64,000 nt of DNA, taken from NCBI RefSeq assembly GCF_003387075.1, contig NZ_QUMQ01000001.1, positions 7,130,001 to 7,194,000 on the forward strand, in the 5' to 3' direction. The first letter of the stretch is position 1, and every line of letters starts with the position of its first letter. This DNA is from Asanoa ferruginea. Its GTDB lineage: Bacteria > Actinomycetota > Actinomycetes > Mycobacteriales > Micromonosporaceae. The position numbers and the translations under genes are program-made. This document shows positions 45,394-54,905 of the stretch, piece by piece. The notes under the pieces are model-generated. The model had not been told where the DNA came from and ran no database searches. It worked only from the letters and a program-made list of their open reading frames with translations.

Positions 45394-46472
45394 GACTCCT
45401 CCAGCGGTAGGTCGACCAGCGTGGCCAGGCGGGCGCGGTGCCGGTCGGGCGAACCGTACGCGACCGCGGTCGCCTTGGCCCGCTTGAGGTAGAGGTGGGC
45501 GGGGTGTTCCCAGGTGAAGCCGATGCCGCCGTGCATCTGCACGCACTCCTCGGCCGCGCGGACCGCGACCTCGGACCCTACGATCTTGGCGAGCGACGCC
45601 GCCACCCGACCGTCCGCCGCGCCGGCCGCCAGGTCGGCGGCCGCGTAGGCGACGACCGCGCGGGCCTGGGTCAGCTCCACCCACAGGTCGGCCAGGCGGT
45701 GCTTGAGCGCCTGGAACGAACCGACCGGGCGGCCGAACTGGTAGCGCTCCTTGAGGTAGCCGACTGTTTCATCGAGGCACCACGACGCCAGCCCGATCTG
45801 CTCGGCCGCGGTCATCGTGGCCGCCGCCCGCAGCGCGCAGGGCACCGCCGACAGCGAGCCGACCAAGCGGGCGGGCGCCGCGCGGAACTCCAGGTCGGCC
45901 AACGGACGGGTCTCATCAAGAGAGAGCACCCGGGTACGCCGGACCGCGGCGCCGTCGACCGCGTAGAGGCCGTCGTCGGCGGGGACCAGCAGCAAACCGG
46001 CTCCGAGGGCGTCGGCAACACCGCGCACCGTGCCGGTGACCGCACCGTCCACCACCGACAGCAGCGTGGGTGCCGACCACAGGCCATAGGGCACCGCCAG
46101 CGCCGCGGTCAGCTCGCCCGACGCCAGCCGGCCCAGCAACGACGGCTCGTCGGACGAGCCGAGCGCCGTGGTGGCGACCACCGCGCTGGACACGAACGGC
46201 ACCGGCGCGACGGCCCGGCCCAACTCCTCGACCACGATCGCCGCCGCGCGCCACTGGGCGCCGGCGCCGCCCTGCGACTCGGGGACCAGCAGGCCGGCCA
46301 GGCCCATGCCGGTGGCCACCGTGCGCCAGAGCTTCGCGTCGTAGGCCTCGGCGCCTTCCGACACGAACGACAGCACCGTCTGCCAGGGGCATTCCGCGGC
46401 CAGCATGTCGCGTACGCCGGATCGCAGGTCCTGCTCGTCCGGCGACTCCAGCAGGTCCAGCAGGTCGCTCAT
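45390..46472 (-). CDS. Acyl-CoA dehydrogenase subunit (second of a pair)
   Basis: A 360-residue acyl-CoA dehydrogenase-like protein. The N-terminal domain is typical and the C-terminal motif is MHGGIGFTWEHPAHLYLKRAK. The middle flavin strand is weak, as in the partner subunits of the alpha2beta2 acyl-CoA dehydrogenases used for steroid side chains in mycobacteria (ChsE-type). The ATG overlaps the stop of the upstream dehydrogenase by 4 bp, which supports stoichiometric co-synthesis. Heteromer formation is an inference. Confidence 0.85.
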   Translation of the reverse strand: MSDLLDLLESPDEQDLRSGVRDMLAAECPWQTVLSFVSEGAEAYDAKLWRTVATGMGLAGLLVPESQGGAGAQWRAAAIVVEELGRAVAPVPFVSSAVVATTALGSSDEPSLLGRLASGELTAALAVPYGLWSAPTLLSVVDGAVTGTVRGVADALGAGLLLVPADDGLYAVDGAAVRRTRVLSLDETRPLADLEFRAAPARLVGSLSAVPCALRAAATMTAAEQIGLASWCLDETVGYLKERYQFGRPVGSFQALKHRLADLWVELTQARAVVAYAAADLAAGAADGRVAASLAKIVGSEVAVRAAEECVQMHGGIGFTWEHPAHLYLKRAKATAVAYGSPDRHRARLATLVDLPLEES

Positions 46473-47656
46473 CGGGGCAGGTCCTTCCATGCGACGCGGG
46501 TGTCGACCCGCGGCTCGGCGGGCAGGCCGAGCACCCGCTCGGCGATGATATTGCGCAGCACCTCGGAGGTGCCGCCCTCGATCGAGTTGCCCTTCGCCCG
46601 CAGATAGCGGTAGCCGGTGTCGCGGCCCGTGAAGTCGACGTCGTCGGGGCGGCTCATCGCCCACGAATCGCGGCGCAGGCCCTCGTCGCCGCGCAGGTCG
46701 AGTTCGGCGGCGGAGATCTGCTGGTTGAGCGTGGCGAACGAGAGCTTGACCGCCGAGCCGTCGGGCCCGGGCGCGCCGGCCGCGAGTTGCTGCCGGACCC
46801 GCAGGCCGGTCAGCCGGGCGGCCTCGGCGCGGACCCAGAGCCGCATGACGGTGTCGTGCATGCCGGGGGTACGCACGGCCGGCTGCTCGCGCCAGGCCCT
46901 GGCCAGCACGCCGATCATGCCGCCTTCGCGGGGCAGCGCGCCGCCGCCGATCGACACCCGCTCGTTCATCAGTGTGGTCTGCGCGACCTTCCAGCCGGCG
47001 CCGACGTCGCCGAGGCGGTGCTCGTCGGGCACCCGGACGCCGGTCAGGTAGACCTCGTTGAACTCGGCCTCGCCGGTGAGCTGGCGCAGCGGCCGCACCT
47101 CGACGCCGGGTGCGGTCATGTCGAGCACGAAGAACGTCAGCCCGGCGTGCTTGGGCACGTCGGGATCGGTGCGGGCGAGCAGGATCGCCCAGCGCGCGAC
47201 GTGGGCCATCGAGGTCCACACCTTCTGGCCGTCGAGCAGCCAGCCGTCGCCGTCGCGGCGGGCCCGGGTGGCCAGGCCGGCGAGGTCGGAGCCGGCGCCG
47301 GGCTCGCTGAAGAGCTGGCACCACACCTCTTCGCCGGTCCACAGCGGACGCAGGAAGCGGGTGCGTTGGGCGTCGGTGCCGTGCACGAGGATCGTCGGCG
47401 CCGCCATGCCGAGGCCGATGCCGATCCGGGACGGCCGGTTGTCGGGGGCCCCGGCGGCGGCGAACGCGTCGTCGGCGACCGGCTGAAGCGCCCGTCCGGC
47501 GGCGAGCCCGCCGAGCCCGACCGGGAAGTGCACCCAGGCCAACCCGGCGTCGAAGCGCGCGCGCAGGAAGGCGAGGCGATCGCCGGCCGGGTCGTGGTCG
47601 GCCAGGAACGCCGAGATCCGCTCCCGCAGGTCGGCCTCGGTGATGGGCTCCGCCAT
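46469..47656 (-). CDS. Acyl-CoA dehydrogenase subunit (first of a pair)
   Basis: A 395-residue acyl-CoA dehydrogenase with the flavin strand QLFSEPGAGSDLAGL, QKVWTSMAHVARWAILLART and the C-terminal KGNSIEGGTSEVLRNIIAERVLGLP typical of the FadE29-like members. It is first in the operon, with a GGAGG-type site before ATG 47654-47656. Paired with the shorter subunit at 45390-46472 it probably forms one enzyme. A bulky or branched substrate is plausible. Confidence 0.88.
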   Translation of the reverse strand: MAEPITEADLRERISAFLADHDPAGDRLAFLRARFDAGLAWVHFPVGLGGLAAGRALQPVADDAFAAAGAPDNRPSRIGIGLGMAAPTILVHGTDAQRTRFLRPLWTGEEVWCQLFSEPGAGSDLAGLATRARRDGDGWLLDGQKVWTSMAHVARWAILLARTDPDVPKHAGLTFFVLDMTAPGVEVRPLRQLTGEAEFNEVYLTGVRVPDEHRLGDVGAGWKVAQTTLMNERVSIGGGALPREGGMIGVLARAWREQPAVRTPGMHDTVMRLWVRAEAARLTGLRVRQQLAAGAPGPDGSAVKLSFATLNQQISAAELDLRGDEGLRRDSWAMSRPDDVDFTGRDTGYRYLRAKGNSIEGGTSEVLRNIIAERVLGLPAEPRVDTRVAWKDLPR

Positions 47657-47696
47657 CGCGCCCCTCCTGATCAAGGTCAAAGGTCGGCTCAAGAAT

Positions 47697-47713
47697 TTGC
47701 ACTCAGACTGCAA
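47697..47713. promoter_or_regulatory. Possible operator before the acyl-CoA dehydrogenase pair
   Basis: TTGCA (47697-47701) and TGCAA (47709-47713) with a 7-nt spacer, 40 nt upstream of the first gene. TAGATT on the minus strand next to it may be the -10 box. Confidence 0.4.
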
Positions 47714-47833
47714 TCTAGTGGCCGACCGCCCGTGACGCCACGGCCAGGGCGTGTCGCGCGGTTTCGGGGTCGGGCGCCGAGGGCAGGATGGAGAGGACAA
47801 AATCGCATCAACTGATCGCGAATGGACTAGCTC

Positions 47834-48256
47834 ATGCGACTCAGCATCCGCAACCAGCTCGACGGCACGATCCTCTCGGTGTCCCGGGGCGAGGCGATGG
47901 CGGCCGTGAAGGCCCGCCTGTCCAGCGGACAGGATCTGACCGCCGCGATCACCCGGGAGAGCGCCGACGAGCTCCAGCTCATCGCCGGCCTGCCGGTGAC
48001 CATGCTGGTCAAGGCGACCGACGTCGCGCTGGCCACCGGTGCGGTCGGTGACGTGAGCATCCGCAACCAGCTCCCCGGCCGCGTCACGTCGCTGACCGGC
48101 GGCGCCGCCATGACCACCCTGAAGGTCGCGGTCGACGGTGGCGGCGCGCTCACCGCGGTGGTCACCAACGACGCCGTCAACGACCTCGACCTCAGCGAGG
48201 GCGACGAGGTGGTCGCCCTGGTCAAGGCGACGGAGGTCAGCGTCGCCGTCGAGTGA
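47834..48256 (+). CDS. Molbindin-like protein with two Mop/TOBE domains
   Basis: A 140-residue protein made of two repeated Mop domains, each starting SIRNQL (residues 4 and 75) and ending LVKATDVALA or LVKATEVSVAVE. Mop domains bind molybdate in the cytoplasm, and di-Mop proteins assemble into hexamer-like storage shells in other bacteria. No modABC transport genes are nearby. The sulfite-oxidase-like molybdoenzyme is about 25 kb away. The start is ATG 47834, and its ribosome-binding site is weak. Confidence 0.9.
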   Translation: MRLSIRNQLDGTILSVSRGEAMAAVKARLSSGQDLTAAITRESADELQLIAGLPVTMLVKATDVALATGAVGDVSIRNQLPGRVTSLTGGAAMTTLKVAVDGGGALTAVVTNDAVNDLDLSEGDEVVALVKATEVSVAVE

Positions 48257-48272
48257 AGCTAAGATCCACCGC

Positions 48273-48902
48273 ATGCACCGCACGGCATTCCTCGACGCGG
48301 CGGCGATCGCCGTCGACCTGCTCGCCGACCGGGCGGTCGCTGACCGGTGGACCGAGCCGAGCGCGCTGACCGGGCTCACTGTCGGCGGCCTGGCCGGCCA
48401 CCTCGCGCGGCAGTTCCACCAGGTGATCGAGGCCGTCGAGAAGCCCGCTTCAGAGCAGGAGCCGCGCGACCTGATGGCCCACTACGCCGCGGCGGCGTGG
48501 CTCGGCCAGGACATCGACGCACCGGCCAACGTGGCCATCCGGGGGCAGAGCGACGACTACGCCGCCGTCGGCCACGCGCCGCTGATCGAGCGGGCGCACG
48601 CCGAACTCGCCACCCTGCGGTCGATCCTGCCCGGGCTGGAGCCCGACCGGTCGGTGCTGATCTGGACCGGTTGGGCACTGACGCTCGACGACCTGCTGGT
48701 CACCCGGATGATGGAGATCAGCGTCCACAGTGACGACATCGCGGTCAGCGTCGGCCTGCCGACCCCCACGTTCCCGCCGCCGGTGATCACCCCCGTGCTC
48801 GGGCTGCTGACCGCGCTGGCGGTCGCGCGGCACGGCCAGACCGCGGTGCTGCGCGGCCTCAGCCGCCGGGAGCGCGCGCCGGAGACGATCTCCGCGCTCT
48901 GA
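48273..48902 (+). CDS. DinB/maleylpyruvate isomerase-like protein
   Basis: A 209-residue four-helix-bundle protein of the mycothiol-dependent maleylpyruvate isomerase/DinB type. The metal-binding histidines are likely in HLARQFHQVIE and in MMEISVHSDDIAVSVGL, which matches the family's E-x-x-V-H-x-x-D motif. The exact activity is unknown. The ATG at 48273 is 7 nt after TAAGAT (48260-48265), so the mRNA is probably leaderless. It follows the molbindin gene by 16 nt. Confidence 0.8.
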   Translation: MHRTAFLDAAAIAVDLLADRAVADRWTEPSALTGLTVGGLAGHLARQFHQVIEAVEKPASEQEPRDLMAHYAAAAWLGQDIDAPANVAIRGQSDDYAAVGHAPLIERAHAELATLRSILPGLEPDRSVLIWTGWALTLDDLLVTRMMEISVHSDDIAVSVGLPTPTFPPPVITPVLGLLTALAVARHGQTAVLRGLSRRERAPETISAL

Positions 48903-49008
48903 CCGGGAGGTTACGGCTCGATCGGCCGGAAATGACGACCCGGACGGCCGTCGCCCGCGCGAGGGACGATCAGCCACGGCGGGCACCCACCGTAGTTATG
49001 GTCGGCCG

Positions 49009-50136
49009 GTGACCACACGGAATGACGACTGGGTCGGACCGCCGCGTTACCACACCGCGACGATGCCGGCACCGGCCCATGCGGCACCGGCCGCGCCAGC
49101 GCCATCCAACGTGGACACCAAAGGCCGGGACCGCTGGTTCGACCTGCTCCGCGCGGCGGCCATCGTGCGGGTGGTGCTGTTCCACATGTTCCCGGTCGCC
49201 TGGCTGGGCATGGGCTTCCCGGCGATGGGCGTGATGTTCGCGCTCGGTGGCTCGCTGATGGCCCGCTCGGTCGACCGGTCGGCCACCCGCGCCGTGCGCG
49301 GCCGGCTGCGCCGGTTGCTGCCGGCGTTGTGGTTGCTGGCCGCGGTGTTCGTACCCGCGATGCTCGTGCTCGGTTGGGACGACCATCCACAGTGGCCGGC
49401 ATTCCTGCTCTGGCTGGTGCCGGTCGCCGAGCCGCCGGCGACCGCCTGGGCCGAACCGGTCAGCGGCGTCCTCTGGTATCTGGTCACCTACCTCTGGCTG
49501 GTGCTGCTCTCCCCGCTGCTGCTGGCCCTCTACCGCAAGGCCCGGCTCGCGACGGTGCTGGCGCCGCTGGTGCTGCTGCCGCTGTTCGACCACGCGGCGT
49601 GGCCGTTCGGCGACCGGTCCGCCTCGGTGATCGAAGACGTGCTCACGTTCGCGGCCTGCTGGATCCTCGGTTTCGCGCACCGCGACGGCGACCTGCGCAA
49701 GGTGCGCTTCCCGGTGATCCTCGCCGTGTCCATCGTGGCCACCGCCGGCGCGGTCGGCTGGGTCGTCACCCACCCCGGCGAGAACGGCATCGACCTTGGC
49801 GACAACCCACCGGCGTACGCCATCTATTCGATCGGTTTCGTGCTCGTGCTGCTGCGGTTGGCGCCCAAAATGGACTGGCTGACCAAGCGGCACCGCACCG
49901 ATGCCGCGGTCACCCTGCTCAACTCGCGCGCGGTGACCATCTACCTGTGGCACAACGTGGCGATCACGGCCGCCTTCCCGCTCGGCGACTGGCTGCACGT
50001 CTGGGTGTTCGGCGACGTGCTGGCCGAGGTCGGCTACACCGCCATCACCCTGTGGCTGCTTGTGCTGATCGTGATCCACGTGGGCTGGGTGGAGGACCTG
50101 GCCGCGAAGCGACGTCCCCGGCTGCTGCCGGTTTAG
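49009..50136 (+). CDS. Membrane acyltransferase (acyltransferase 3 family)
   Basis: A 375-residue protein with about ten transmembrane helices starting at residue 46. The family motif is RWFDLLRAAAIVRVVLFHMF, with the conserved histidine in the first helix. It transfers acyl groups to lipids, sugars or other surface molecules, and no specific substrate can be assigned. A predicted cytosolic tail of 40 residues precedes the first helix. The GTG start follows a TATGGT box (48997-49002) by 6 nt. Its stop overlaps the stop of convergent paaK by 3 bp. Confidence 0.87.
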   Translation: MTTRNDDWVGPPRYHTATMPAPAHAAPAAPAPSNVDTKGRDRWFDLLRAAAIVRVVLFHMFPVAWLGMGFPAMGVMFALGGSLMARSVDRSATRAVRGRLRRLLPALWLLAAVFVPAMLVLGWDDHPQWPAFLLWLVPVAEPPATAWAEPVSGVLWYLVTYLWLVLLSPLLLALYRKARLATVLAPLVLLPLFDHAAWPFGDRSASVIEDVLTFAACWILGFAHRDGDLRKVRFPVILAVSIVATAGAVGWVVTHPGENGIDLGDNPPAYAIYSIGFVLVLLRLAPKMDWLTKRHRTDAAVTLLNSRAVTIYLWHNVAITAAFPLGDWLHVWVFGDVLAEVGYTAITLWLLVLIVIHVGWVEDLAAKRRPRLLPV

Positions 50137-51410
50137 GGCCGGTTGTCGACGATCCGCCGCATCTTGCCCATCGAGCGCTCGACGCCGTCGGGATCCACCA
50201 CCTCGACCGCCACCGTCACCCCGATCGTGGCTTTGACCTTGGCGGCCAAGGTCAAAGCAGCGCCCGCGGCGACCCCGGGAAGGACCTCCGGCCGCCGCTC
50301 CACGCGGACCGTCAACGAGTCGAGCCGCCCGCTGCGGCTGAGCACGCACTGGAAATGCGGCGACAGCTCGGCCGTGCCGAGGATCAGCTCCTCGATCTGC
50401 GTCGGGAACAGGTTGACGCCGCGCACGATCATCATGTCGTCGGTGCGGCCGGTGATCTTCTCCATCCGGCGCATCGGGCGGGCCGTGCCGGGCAGCAGCC
50501 GGGTCAGGTCGCGGGTGCGGTAGCGGATCACCGGCATCGCCTGCTTGGTCAGCGAGGTGAAGACCAGCTCGCCGAACGAGCCGTCGGGCAGCACGGCGCC
50601 GGTCACCGGGTCGATGATCTCCGGGTAGAAGTGGTCCTCCCAGATGTGCGGGCCGTCCTTGGTCTCCACGCACTCGTTGGCCACGCCCGGGCCCATCACC
50701 TCGGACAGGCCGTAGATGTCGACCGCGTCGATGCCGAGCCGCTGCTCGATCTCGCGGCGCATGTCTTCGGTCCACGGCTCGGCGCCGAGGATGCCCAGGC
50801 GCAGCGAGGTGCCGCGCGGGTCGACGCCCTGCCGCTCCAGCTCGTCGACGATGGCCAGCAGGTAGCTCGGCGTGACCATGATGATGTCGGGCTCGAAATC
50901 GCGGATCAGCAGCACCTGCCGCTCGGTCATCCCGCCCGAGACCGGCACCACCGTGCAGCCCAGCTCCTCGGCACCGTAGTGGGCGCCGAGGCCGCCGGTG
51001 AACAGCCCGTAGCCGTAGGCGACGTGCACGACGTCGCCGGGCCGGCCGCCGGAAGCCCGGATCGAGCGCGCCACCAGCTTGGCCCAGATCGCGATGTCGT
51101 CGCGGGTGTAGCCGACCACGGTCGGCCGGCCGGTGGTGCCCGACGAGGCGTGCACCCGCACCACCTGCTCGCGCGGAACGGCGAACATGCCGAACGGGTA
51201 GTTGGCCCGCAGGTCTTCCTTGCTGGTGGTCGGGAACGCCGCCAGGTCGTCGAGGGTCTTGAGGTCGTCGGGGTGGGCGCCCGCCGCGTCGAACGCGGAC
51301 CGGTAGTGCGGGACGTTGTCGTAGGCGTGCCGCACCGACCAGCGGAGCCGTTGCAGCTGGAGGGCGCGCAGCTCGTCGACCGACGCCCGCTCGATGGGTT
51401 CAAGCGGCAT
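50133..51410 (-). CDS. paaK: Phenylacetate-CoA ligase
   Basis: A 425-residue acyl-adenylating enzyme. The AMP-binding loop is VHASSGTTGRPTVVGYT, and the segments YGLFTGGLGAHYGAEELGC and MTERQVLLIRDFEPDIIMVTPSYLL are characteristic of PaaK. It activates phenylacetate to phenylacetyl-CoA with ATP. The C-terminal lysine region is intact. Other paa genes (epoxidase and ring-cleavage) are not in view, so its role may be in a detached pathway or another aryl acid. The ATG is at 51408-51410. Confidence 0.92.
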   Translation of the reverse strand: MPLEPIERASVDELRALQLQRLRWSVRHAYDNVPHYRSAFDAAGAHPDDLKTLDDLAAFPTTSKEDLRANYPFGMFAVPREQVVRVHASSGTTGRPTVVGYTRDDIAIWAKLVARSIRASGGRPGDVVHVAYGYGLFTGGLGAHYGAEELGCTVVPVSGGMTERQVLLIRDFEPDIIMVTPSYLLAIVDELERQGVDPRGTSLRLGILGAEPWTEDMRREIEQRLGIDAVDIYGLSEVMGPGVANECVETKDGPHIWEDHFYPEIIDPVTGAVLPDGSFGELVFTSLTKQAMPVIRYRTRDLTRLLPGTARPMRRMEKITGRTDDMMIVRGVNLFPTQIEELILGTAELSPHFQCVLSRSGRLDSLTVRVERRPEVLPGVAAGAALTLAAKVKATIGVTVAVEVVDPDGVERSMGKMRRIVDNRP

Positions 51411-51432
51411 GGGCCCAGCATGCCACCGCGAT

Positions 51433-51729
51433 CTAGGCCTGGCTCCCCCGCGCCGCCTTGCCGTCGAGCCAGAGGGTGTCCGAGGCGTCCCGGTGCGCGC
51501 CGGTGCCGCCGACGTGCTTGCCGGGGATCTTCGGACCCTTCTTGATGACGTGCACGATCGCCATCGCGTGGCCGCGACCGAGGCCGTAGTCGTCGCGCAG
51601 CCACTCGACGATCGTGGTCGCCTTCACCGCGGGTGCGTCGTACCCCTTGGCGATCGCCTCGTCGACGAGCTGCCGCGGGGTCCGGCCGGTCTTGTCCTCC
51701 GCCGCGTCGAGGTAGGCCTGGAACGACAT
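51433..51729 (-). CDS. DUF4287 family protein
   Basis: A 98-residue protein starting MSFQAYLDAAEDKTGRTPRQLVDEA and containing WLRDDYGLGRGHAMAIVHVIKKG, the defining pattern of DUF4287. The fold is unknown to me beyond short helices. GGAG precedes the ATG at 51727-51729. It is followed on the same strand by paaK after 23 nt, probably only by chance. Its function is unknown. Confidence 0.82.
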   Translation of the reverse strand: MSFQAYLDAAEDKTGRTPRQLVDEAIAKGYDAPAVKATTIVEWLRDDYGLGRGHAMAIVHVIKKGPKIPGKHVGGTGAHRDASDTLWLDGKAARGSQA

Positions 51730-51912
51730 GTCGGTCTCCTTCGTTGGTGTGGGTGGTGTCTACGTCCGCAGCGAACGGGCCGGGCCGGTTTCGACATCGC
51801 GCCGGAAAAATTTCTGGCGGGTTGCGGCGCGGCCCGGTCCACGATCGACTTCGCCCGATTAGACGGTATTTAATGCCATTCACCGCAGTAAATGGGCTTA
51901 GCCGTTCGGATC

Positions 51913-51942
51913 TTGACCTTGGGAAATGCCAGGTCCTAGGCT
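51913..51942 (+). promoter_or_regulatory. Promoter of the secreted M14 peptidase
   Basis: TTGACC (51913-51918) and TAGGCT (51937-51942), separated by 18 nt. The 45-nt leader that follows contains GGGAAGGG as the ribosome-binding site before ATG 51988. Confidence 0.65.
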
Positions 51943-51987
51943 CGTTTTGCCTTTCACTCCACCTTTCCGGGAAGGGAAGCGGGTTTA

Positions 51988-54778
51988 ATGCGACTACCGA
52001 ACCGCGCAAAACGGTTGGCGGGTGCTGCGGCTGTGCTGCTGCTCGCCGGCACGCTGCCGCTGCTCAACGGCTCCTCCGTGGGAGCCGCTCCAGCCTGTGA
52101 CCCCAACCCCGGCGCGCGCCTCGCCGACGTACCGAGCCCGGAGGCCTTCCTCGGCTTCCCGCTCGGCGTCGGCCAGCAGCGCGTCGTCACCAACGACGAG
52201 ATCCGCCGCTACCTCGCGGCGGTCGACAATGCCTCCGACCGCGTGGTCACCGGCACGATGGCCACCAGCGTGACCGGCCAGCCGCTGCCCTACGCGATCG
52301 TCTCCGACTCGGCCCACGTCACCAAGGACGGCCTCGCGAAGATCGCCGAGGACATCCGCGACCTGCGCGACCCGCGCACGATGGCGGCGTCCAAGGCGGC
52401 CCGGATCGCACACGACGATCCGGCCATCGTCTACATCGCCGGCAACGTGCACGGCGGCGAGACCAGCGGCGCCGACGCCTCGCTGAAGTCGCTCTACGAG
52501 CTGGCCGCGGGCCTGTCCTGTGACGTCAAGGACCGCAACGACAACCTCCTCACGGTCATCGTGCCGACCCAGAACCCGGACGGCCGCGACGCCAACCGGC
52601 GGCAGAACGACTTCGGTTTCGACCTCAACCGCGACTGGTTCGCCCGCAGCCAGCCGGAGACCGACGGCAAGATCGAGCTGCTCCGCAAGTTCCCGCCGCA
52701 GGTCTTCATCGACGCGCACGAGATGGGCAGCCGCCGCTACTTCTTTCCGCCGAACGCCGACCCGATCCACCACGAGATCGCGGACGCGCCGGTCGACTGG
52801 ATCAACCGGATCGGTGAGGCCAACAAGGCCGGCTTCGGCTACAACGGCGCCTGCACCGACACGGTGACCACCGAGTGCTACTTCAACTACGACACCTACG
52901 ACCTCTTCTACATGGGGTACGGGGACACGGTGCCGGCCACCGGCTTCGGCGCCGCTGGCATGACGTACGAGAAGGGCAGCGCCTCGGCGGTCCAGGACCG
53001 GGTGCAGCAGCAGTTCAACACCCAGTGGTCGACGACCGGCTGGGCGGCTGACAACAAGCGCGAGGTCCTGAACAGCTACTTCAAGATCTGGACCGACGCG
53101 CTGGCCGAGGGCAAGGCCGGCGAGCTGGAGCCCAACGAGGTCGTCCAGCCCGACAACACGGTGCAAGTTCCCGGTGGCCGACGTCAAGGTCAAGTCCTAC
53201 TTCCTGCTGCCCGACCGGCAGCTCGCCGACGTGCGCAAGCTGGTCGAGCGGCTGCGCGCGATGGACGTCGAGGTCTACGAGGTCAAGGCGCCGATCACGG
53301 TGCCGCAGGCACACGTGTTCGGCGGACGCACCGCCGACAACCTCACCGTGCCCAAGGGCGCCTACTGGATCCCGATGGAGCAGCCGCAGAAGCACTGGAT
53401 CCAGGCGACGCTGGGCGAAGACCCCTACGTGCCGTTCCCGTACTTCTACGACGTGTCGTCGTGGAGCAACCCGCTGCTGATGGGCATCGACACCATCTAC
53501 ACCGGCGACGACCTGCACCCCAACGTGCAGCGCGTGGCACGGCCGGCGGGCGGCAAGGCGGCCACCGCGCCGAAGGGCGGCTCCTACCAGTTCCAGCGCG
53601 ACTCGGCCGGCGCGGCGGAGTTCACCTTCGCCCTGCTCGGCGCCGGCGTCGAGGTCCGCCAGGACCCCGAGACCGGCCACACCACGTTCCCCGAGGCCGA
53701 CCTCACCGCGGCGCTCAACGACCGGGCGCTCGGCCTGGGCGTCACGATGGGTGCCAGCCGCAAGCCGTCCACCGGCCCGGCGCTCACCCTGCCCGACGTC
53801 GGCCTGTTCCAGGGCACCGGCATCTCCACCACGTCGGGCTCGCACGGCGAGGCGCGCTACGTGCTCGGCAAGCGCTGGGGCCTGCACCTGACCCCGGTCA
53901 CCACCGCCGACATCAACAACAACGCGCCGGCGTTCACCGAGCGCTCGGTGGTGCTGGTGCCGGACGGCTCCAACGCGACCGGCGGGCTCACCGCGGCGGG
54001 CCAGGCCAACCTGCGGGCCTGGGTCGCGGCTGGCAACACCTACATCGGGCTGCGCAACGAGGGCACCCGGATGGCCCGGGCGGCCGGGCTGACCTCGACC
54101 ACGGAGAAGGCCAAGCCGGCCGACTACGAGGTCGTGGGCTCGCACTTCCGGGTCGACGTCGACCACGCCAGCCCGGTCGCGGCGACCCGCCCGGCCGAGG
54201 ACTTCGAGTTCAACAACAACGACTCGATCCTCACGCCCAGCACCACCGGCATCAACGTGCTCACCTACCCGAGCGACGACACGTTCTGGTACAACGGCTA
54301 CACCGCCGGCGCCGACACGCTGAAGGGCACGGCGGCGCTGGTCGACGAGCCGACCGGGGCGGGCCGGGCAGTGCTGTTCGCCTACAACCCGCTGTTCCGG
54401 GCCTACAACGAGAGCGGCATCCAGATGCTGGCCAACGCCGTTCTCTACCCGGCGTCCCCGGCCGCGCCGTCGGCGCGTCGGGCCGCGCCGGCGACGGTCG
54501 ATCCGGCCCGGGCCGCCGCAGCGGCTCTGCCGGCACCGGAGAACCTGGGCGGTGAGTGGCGGCCGATCACCATCCAGGTCGCCGCGGCCGACCTCGCACG
54601 CACCGAGTCGGTGGTCGACACCTACACCGACACGGCGCGGGTGAGCCAGGCCGACGGTTCGGCCTACCTGCTCATCCCCAACCCCGAAGGCCTTCAGGCC
54701 GACGAGCACCCGTACCTGCGCGATCTGGTCAGTGACCTGCGCGCAGCCGGGATCCCGCTCAAGTCGGTCGTGGGCTGA
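51988..54778 (+). pseudogene. Secreted zinc carboxypeptidase (M14 family), split by a one-base insertion
   Basis: The first frame encodes a signal peptide (AKRLAGAAAVLLLAGTLPLL, cleavage near GAAPA) and an M14 peptidase domain with the zinc motif HGGET, NPDGRDANRR, LNRDWF and the third ligand in DAHEMG. Near residue 391 the frame continues wrongly after DNTV. Deleting the C at about 53164 restores ...DNTVKFPVADVKVKSYFLL and gives about 929 residues, ending at TGA 54776-54778. The total span is 3n+1. This is a second single-base lesion in the window, so a sequence error is possible. If real, only the catalytic half is made. M14 enzymes remove C-terminal residues from peptides outside the cell. 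Confidence 0.88.
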
Positions 54779-54790
54779 GTCACCGCGCGC

Positions 54791-54823
54791 CCGGTGGTTC
54801 CGGCACTTTGCCGGAACCACCGG
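54791..54823 (+). terminator. 15-bp perfect terminator-like hairpin
   Basis: CCGGTGGTTCCGGCA (54791-54805), 3-nt loop, exact complement (54809-54823), 12 nt after the peptidase stop. It is very stable but lacks a long T-run. Confidence 0.75.
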
Positions 54824-54905
54824 GTTCGCGCCTTATGACCGTCGCCACTCATACCTGAAGACGAAGTACCCTCACCACTACAATCGGTGGTTGTCCCAGC
54901 ACTGC

